Of a DNA stretch of 5,959 nucleotides, positions 4,769-5,959 are shown piece after piece. The notes beneath the pieces are model-generated. The model saw nothing but the letters and a program-made list of their open reading frames with translations, made no database searches and had not been told where the DNA came from. Position 1 is the first letter of the stretch. Every line of letters begins with the position of its first letter. The DNA is taken from contig FR878256.1 of NCBI GenBank assembly GCA_000434335.1, positions 1-5,959 on the forward strand. Reading direction: 5' to 3'. Source of the stretch: Clostridium sp. CAG:492. Lineage in GTDB: Bacteria > Bacillota > Clostridia > TANB77 > CAG-508. The position numbers were made by a program, and so were the translations under genes.

Positions 4769-5599
4769 ATTTTTTTGGGAAAAATATAAATTGCAAATAT
4801 TGCAGTTATTACAAATAACAAATTTACCTTTAAAAATGAGTTTCAAAAATTGTATAAAATTATCTTCAATATTATCAGATAAATGAATGTAGAGTTTATG
4901 AGGCAATAGTGATAATATAGAATTTAATATAAAATCATTTGTAGAAAAAGAAATATCAGATAAATATACAGTTGAATTTGTTGTATCTGTTATAACATTT
5001 TTATTATTATCTAAAAGTAATTTTAAGTTTTTTCCATATATTAGATGAATACAATCTGTTTGTGGCTCTTGAATACTTATATATTCAGACAATAAATTTA
5101 CATATTCTGCATATTCCTTTTTTATAACATAATCATTTATTGTATTTTCTAAAATTAGGTCTATAAAATTCTTATAATTATAAAGTCTAAAATTTATAAA
5201 ACCATCTAATATGCAAGTGGAATTTTCTAAAAAGTAATCTTGTATACAATTGTGTAAAATTGTTTGTTTTTGTTTTTGGTTTATTTGGGTATTTAAATTA
5301 TCAAGTGTTGACTGTTGTATTTGTTTTTTTTCTTCTAAAGAAAAATAAAAAAAGTCAAATTGCAATTGCTGTTTTATAAATGTTTTTTCATAATTAGCTA
5401 TTATCAAATTAGATAGTATATCTGAAAAAACGTTATAAAATTCATTTGGCATATCTCCCAAATAATGAATTATAATGTTATTGTATATTTTGAATTTTTT
5501 TTGCGAATAGAATATTTGAGAAAGGGTAGTTTGGTTTAATTGTTGCTCTATGTAGTTTAACGAATGTAAGTTATTAGTTTTTAAACATATTGAAATCAT
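4745..5599 (-). CDS. ytxC: Sporulation protein YtxC family
   Basis: A 284-residue protein matching the YtxC-type sporulation family. The diagnostic part is the C-terminal half: GFINFRL (133-139), then EYAEYVNLLSEYISIQEP (162-179) and IHLIY, and near the end FKGKFVICNNCNICNLYF (256-273) with Cys263, Cys266 and Cys269 matching the family's Cys-containing tail. The N-terminal half is a predicted helical, Gln/Asn-rich region with few conserved positions. No signal or clear membrane helix is seen. The family is known mainly by its occurrence in spore formers; its molecular role is not established. I start it at the ATG complementary to 5597-5599, preceded by AAAGGAG (5616-5610) at 10 nt. The frame stays open to an ATG at 5659, but those 20 extra residues lie upstream of the ribosome site and overlap a putative promoter. 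It stands alone, convergent with the rhodanese gene. Confidence 0.88.
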   Translation of the reverse strand: MISICLKTNNLHSLNYIEQQLNQTTLSQIFYSQKKFKIYNNIIIHYLGDMPNEFYNVFSDILSNLIIANYEKTFIKQQLQFDFFYFSLEEKKQIQQSTLDNLNTQINQKQKQTILHNCIQDYFLENSTCILDGFINFRLYNYKNFIDLILENTINDYVIKKEYAEYVNLLSEYISIQEPQTDCIHLIYGKNLKLLLDNNKNVITDTTNSTVYLSDISFSTNDFILNSILSLLPHKLYIHLSDNIEDNFIQFLKLIFKGKFVICNNCNICNLYFSQKNIINNNKQ

Positions 5600-5628
5600 A
5601 CAAAAAAAGCTCCTTTCTTGAACAAATA

Positions 5629-5657
5629 TAGTATTCACAAAAAATATATTGATATAC
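5629..5657 (-). promoter_or_regulatory. Candidate forespore-type (sigma-F/sigma-G-like) promoter of ytxC
   Basis: On the minus strand GTATA (5657-5653) is followed after 14 nt by GTGAATACTA (5638-5629). The Bacillus sigma-F consensus is roughly GYWTA, about 15 nt, then GGNRANANTW; the only mismatch in the boxes is T for the second G. It lies 29-58 nt before the ATG, where a promoter is expected, and no good vegetative promoter is seen there. The consensus is taken from Bacillus and the DNA is A/T-rich, so this is tentative. Confidence 0.35.
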
Positions 5658-5659
5658 AT

Positions 5660-5959
5660 ATTTTATTCAAAAAAAAAGCTTTTTGTAACTTGTTTCATAT
5701 TAAATTATTTTGTTGTAAATATAAAATTGGTATTTATTAATTTTATGATTAAATTATATATTTTATGAAGAGATTTATTAATAAAAATAGTATACTAAAA
5801 ATTTAGTATTTTAAAATAAATTAATAAAAGGTAAATTTGTTTGTTTGAATGCTATGTTATTTAAGTAATATAATGTGTAATTGGGTTGGAAAGTTAATTT
5901 TATACTATAGCTTGATAATTGTTGGTGTGATAAATTAAAGCTCTTATTTATTTTATTTA
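5660..5959. other. Gene-free A/T-rich region upstream of ytxC
   Basis: I see no convincing coding region on either strand. It holds A/T homopolymer runs, the palindrome AAAAAGCTTTTT near 5674-5685, a small hairpin ATACTAAA/TTTAGTAT (5792-5799 with 5802-5809) followed on the minus strand by a short T run, and a promoter-like pair listed separately. The small hairpin could be a weak terminator for a minus-strand gene lying beyond the window, but it is short and has a 2-nt loop unless the last pair opens. Confidence 0.5.
5845..5874 (+). promoter_or_regulatory. Candidate vegetative promoter pointing out of the window
   Basis: TTGAAT at 5845-5850 and a consensus TATAAT at 5869-5874 are 18 nt apart. 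Transcription would begin near 5881 and run rightwards past the window end. No ribosome site or start codon of a plus-strand gene is seen before 5959, so the target gene is unknown. Confidence 0.4.

Noticed and set aside
5600..5659. Longer ytxC start at 5659
   Set aside because: The extra 20 residues lie upstream of the good ribosome site and across the putative promoter, and they add no recognisable family sequence.
5660..5959. Possible tRNA or other structured RNA in the terminal gene-free region
   Set aside because: No cloverleaf, CCA end or GTTCRA-type T-loop motif is visible, and the region is almost wholly A/T.

Overview
The window is very A+T-rich DNA with strong AGGAGG-type ribosome binding sites, Rho-independent terminators of A/T stems plus T runs, and gene content typical of Bacillota. 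The ireB-ruvX-DUF1292 cluster, the TIGR04086/secD/secF block and the sporulation gene ytxC together suggest a low-GC, spore-forming Clostridia member, probably of an uncultured gut-type lineage. That placement is inference. No tRNA, rRNA, CRISPR array or insertion sequence was seen.

Layout. (1) Positions 1-1298, plus strand: the 3' end of an unidentified gene, then ireB, ruvX and a DUF1292 gene, tightly spaced or overlapping and closed by a strong 15-bp-stem terminator. This is the conserved housekeeping cluster that usually follows alaS in Bacillota, but the upstream fragment does not look like the end of alanyl-tRNA synthetase. (2) Positions 1299-1831: a single four-helix membrane protein (TIGR04086 type) with a probable weak terminator. 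(3) Positions 1820-4247: a probable vegetative promoter, a leader of about 120 nt with a hairpin, then secD and secF and a strong terminator. (4) Positions 4269-4757: a short rhodanese-domain gene with its own candidate promoter and a doubtful start codon. (5) Positions 4745-5599, minus strand: ytxC, convergent with the rhodanese gene; a long imperfect hairpin lies between them and overlaps the end of ytxC. (6) Positions 5660-5959: no gene seen, only a few promoter-like and hairpin motifs.

The most notable content is the SecD/SecF pair. Both are recognisable by soluble-domain motifs and membrane layout, but both are strongly divergent. SecD carries a Glu/Lys/Asn/Thr-rich low-complexity insert near its N-terminus and lacks the conserved Asp of the DANVL region. 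SecF ends after four predicted membrane helices, lacks the NDTVV-type motif, and has its extracytoplasmic ferredoxin-like unit duplicated in tandem (23 of 68 residues identical by my count, no gaps). If the proton-conducting acidic residues are truly absent, this pair may not work as a standard proton-driven SecDF. I found no clearly new defence, mobile or biosynthetic system here.
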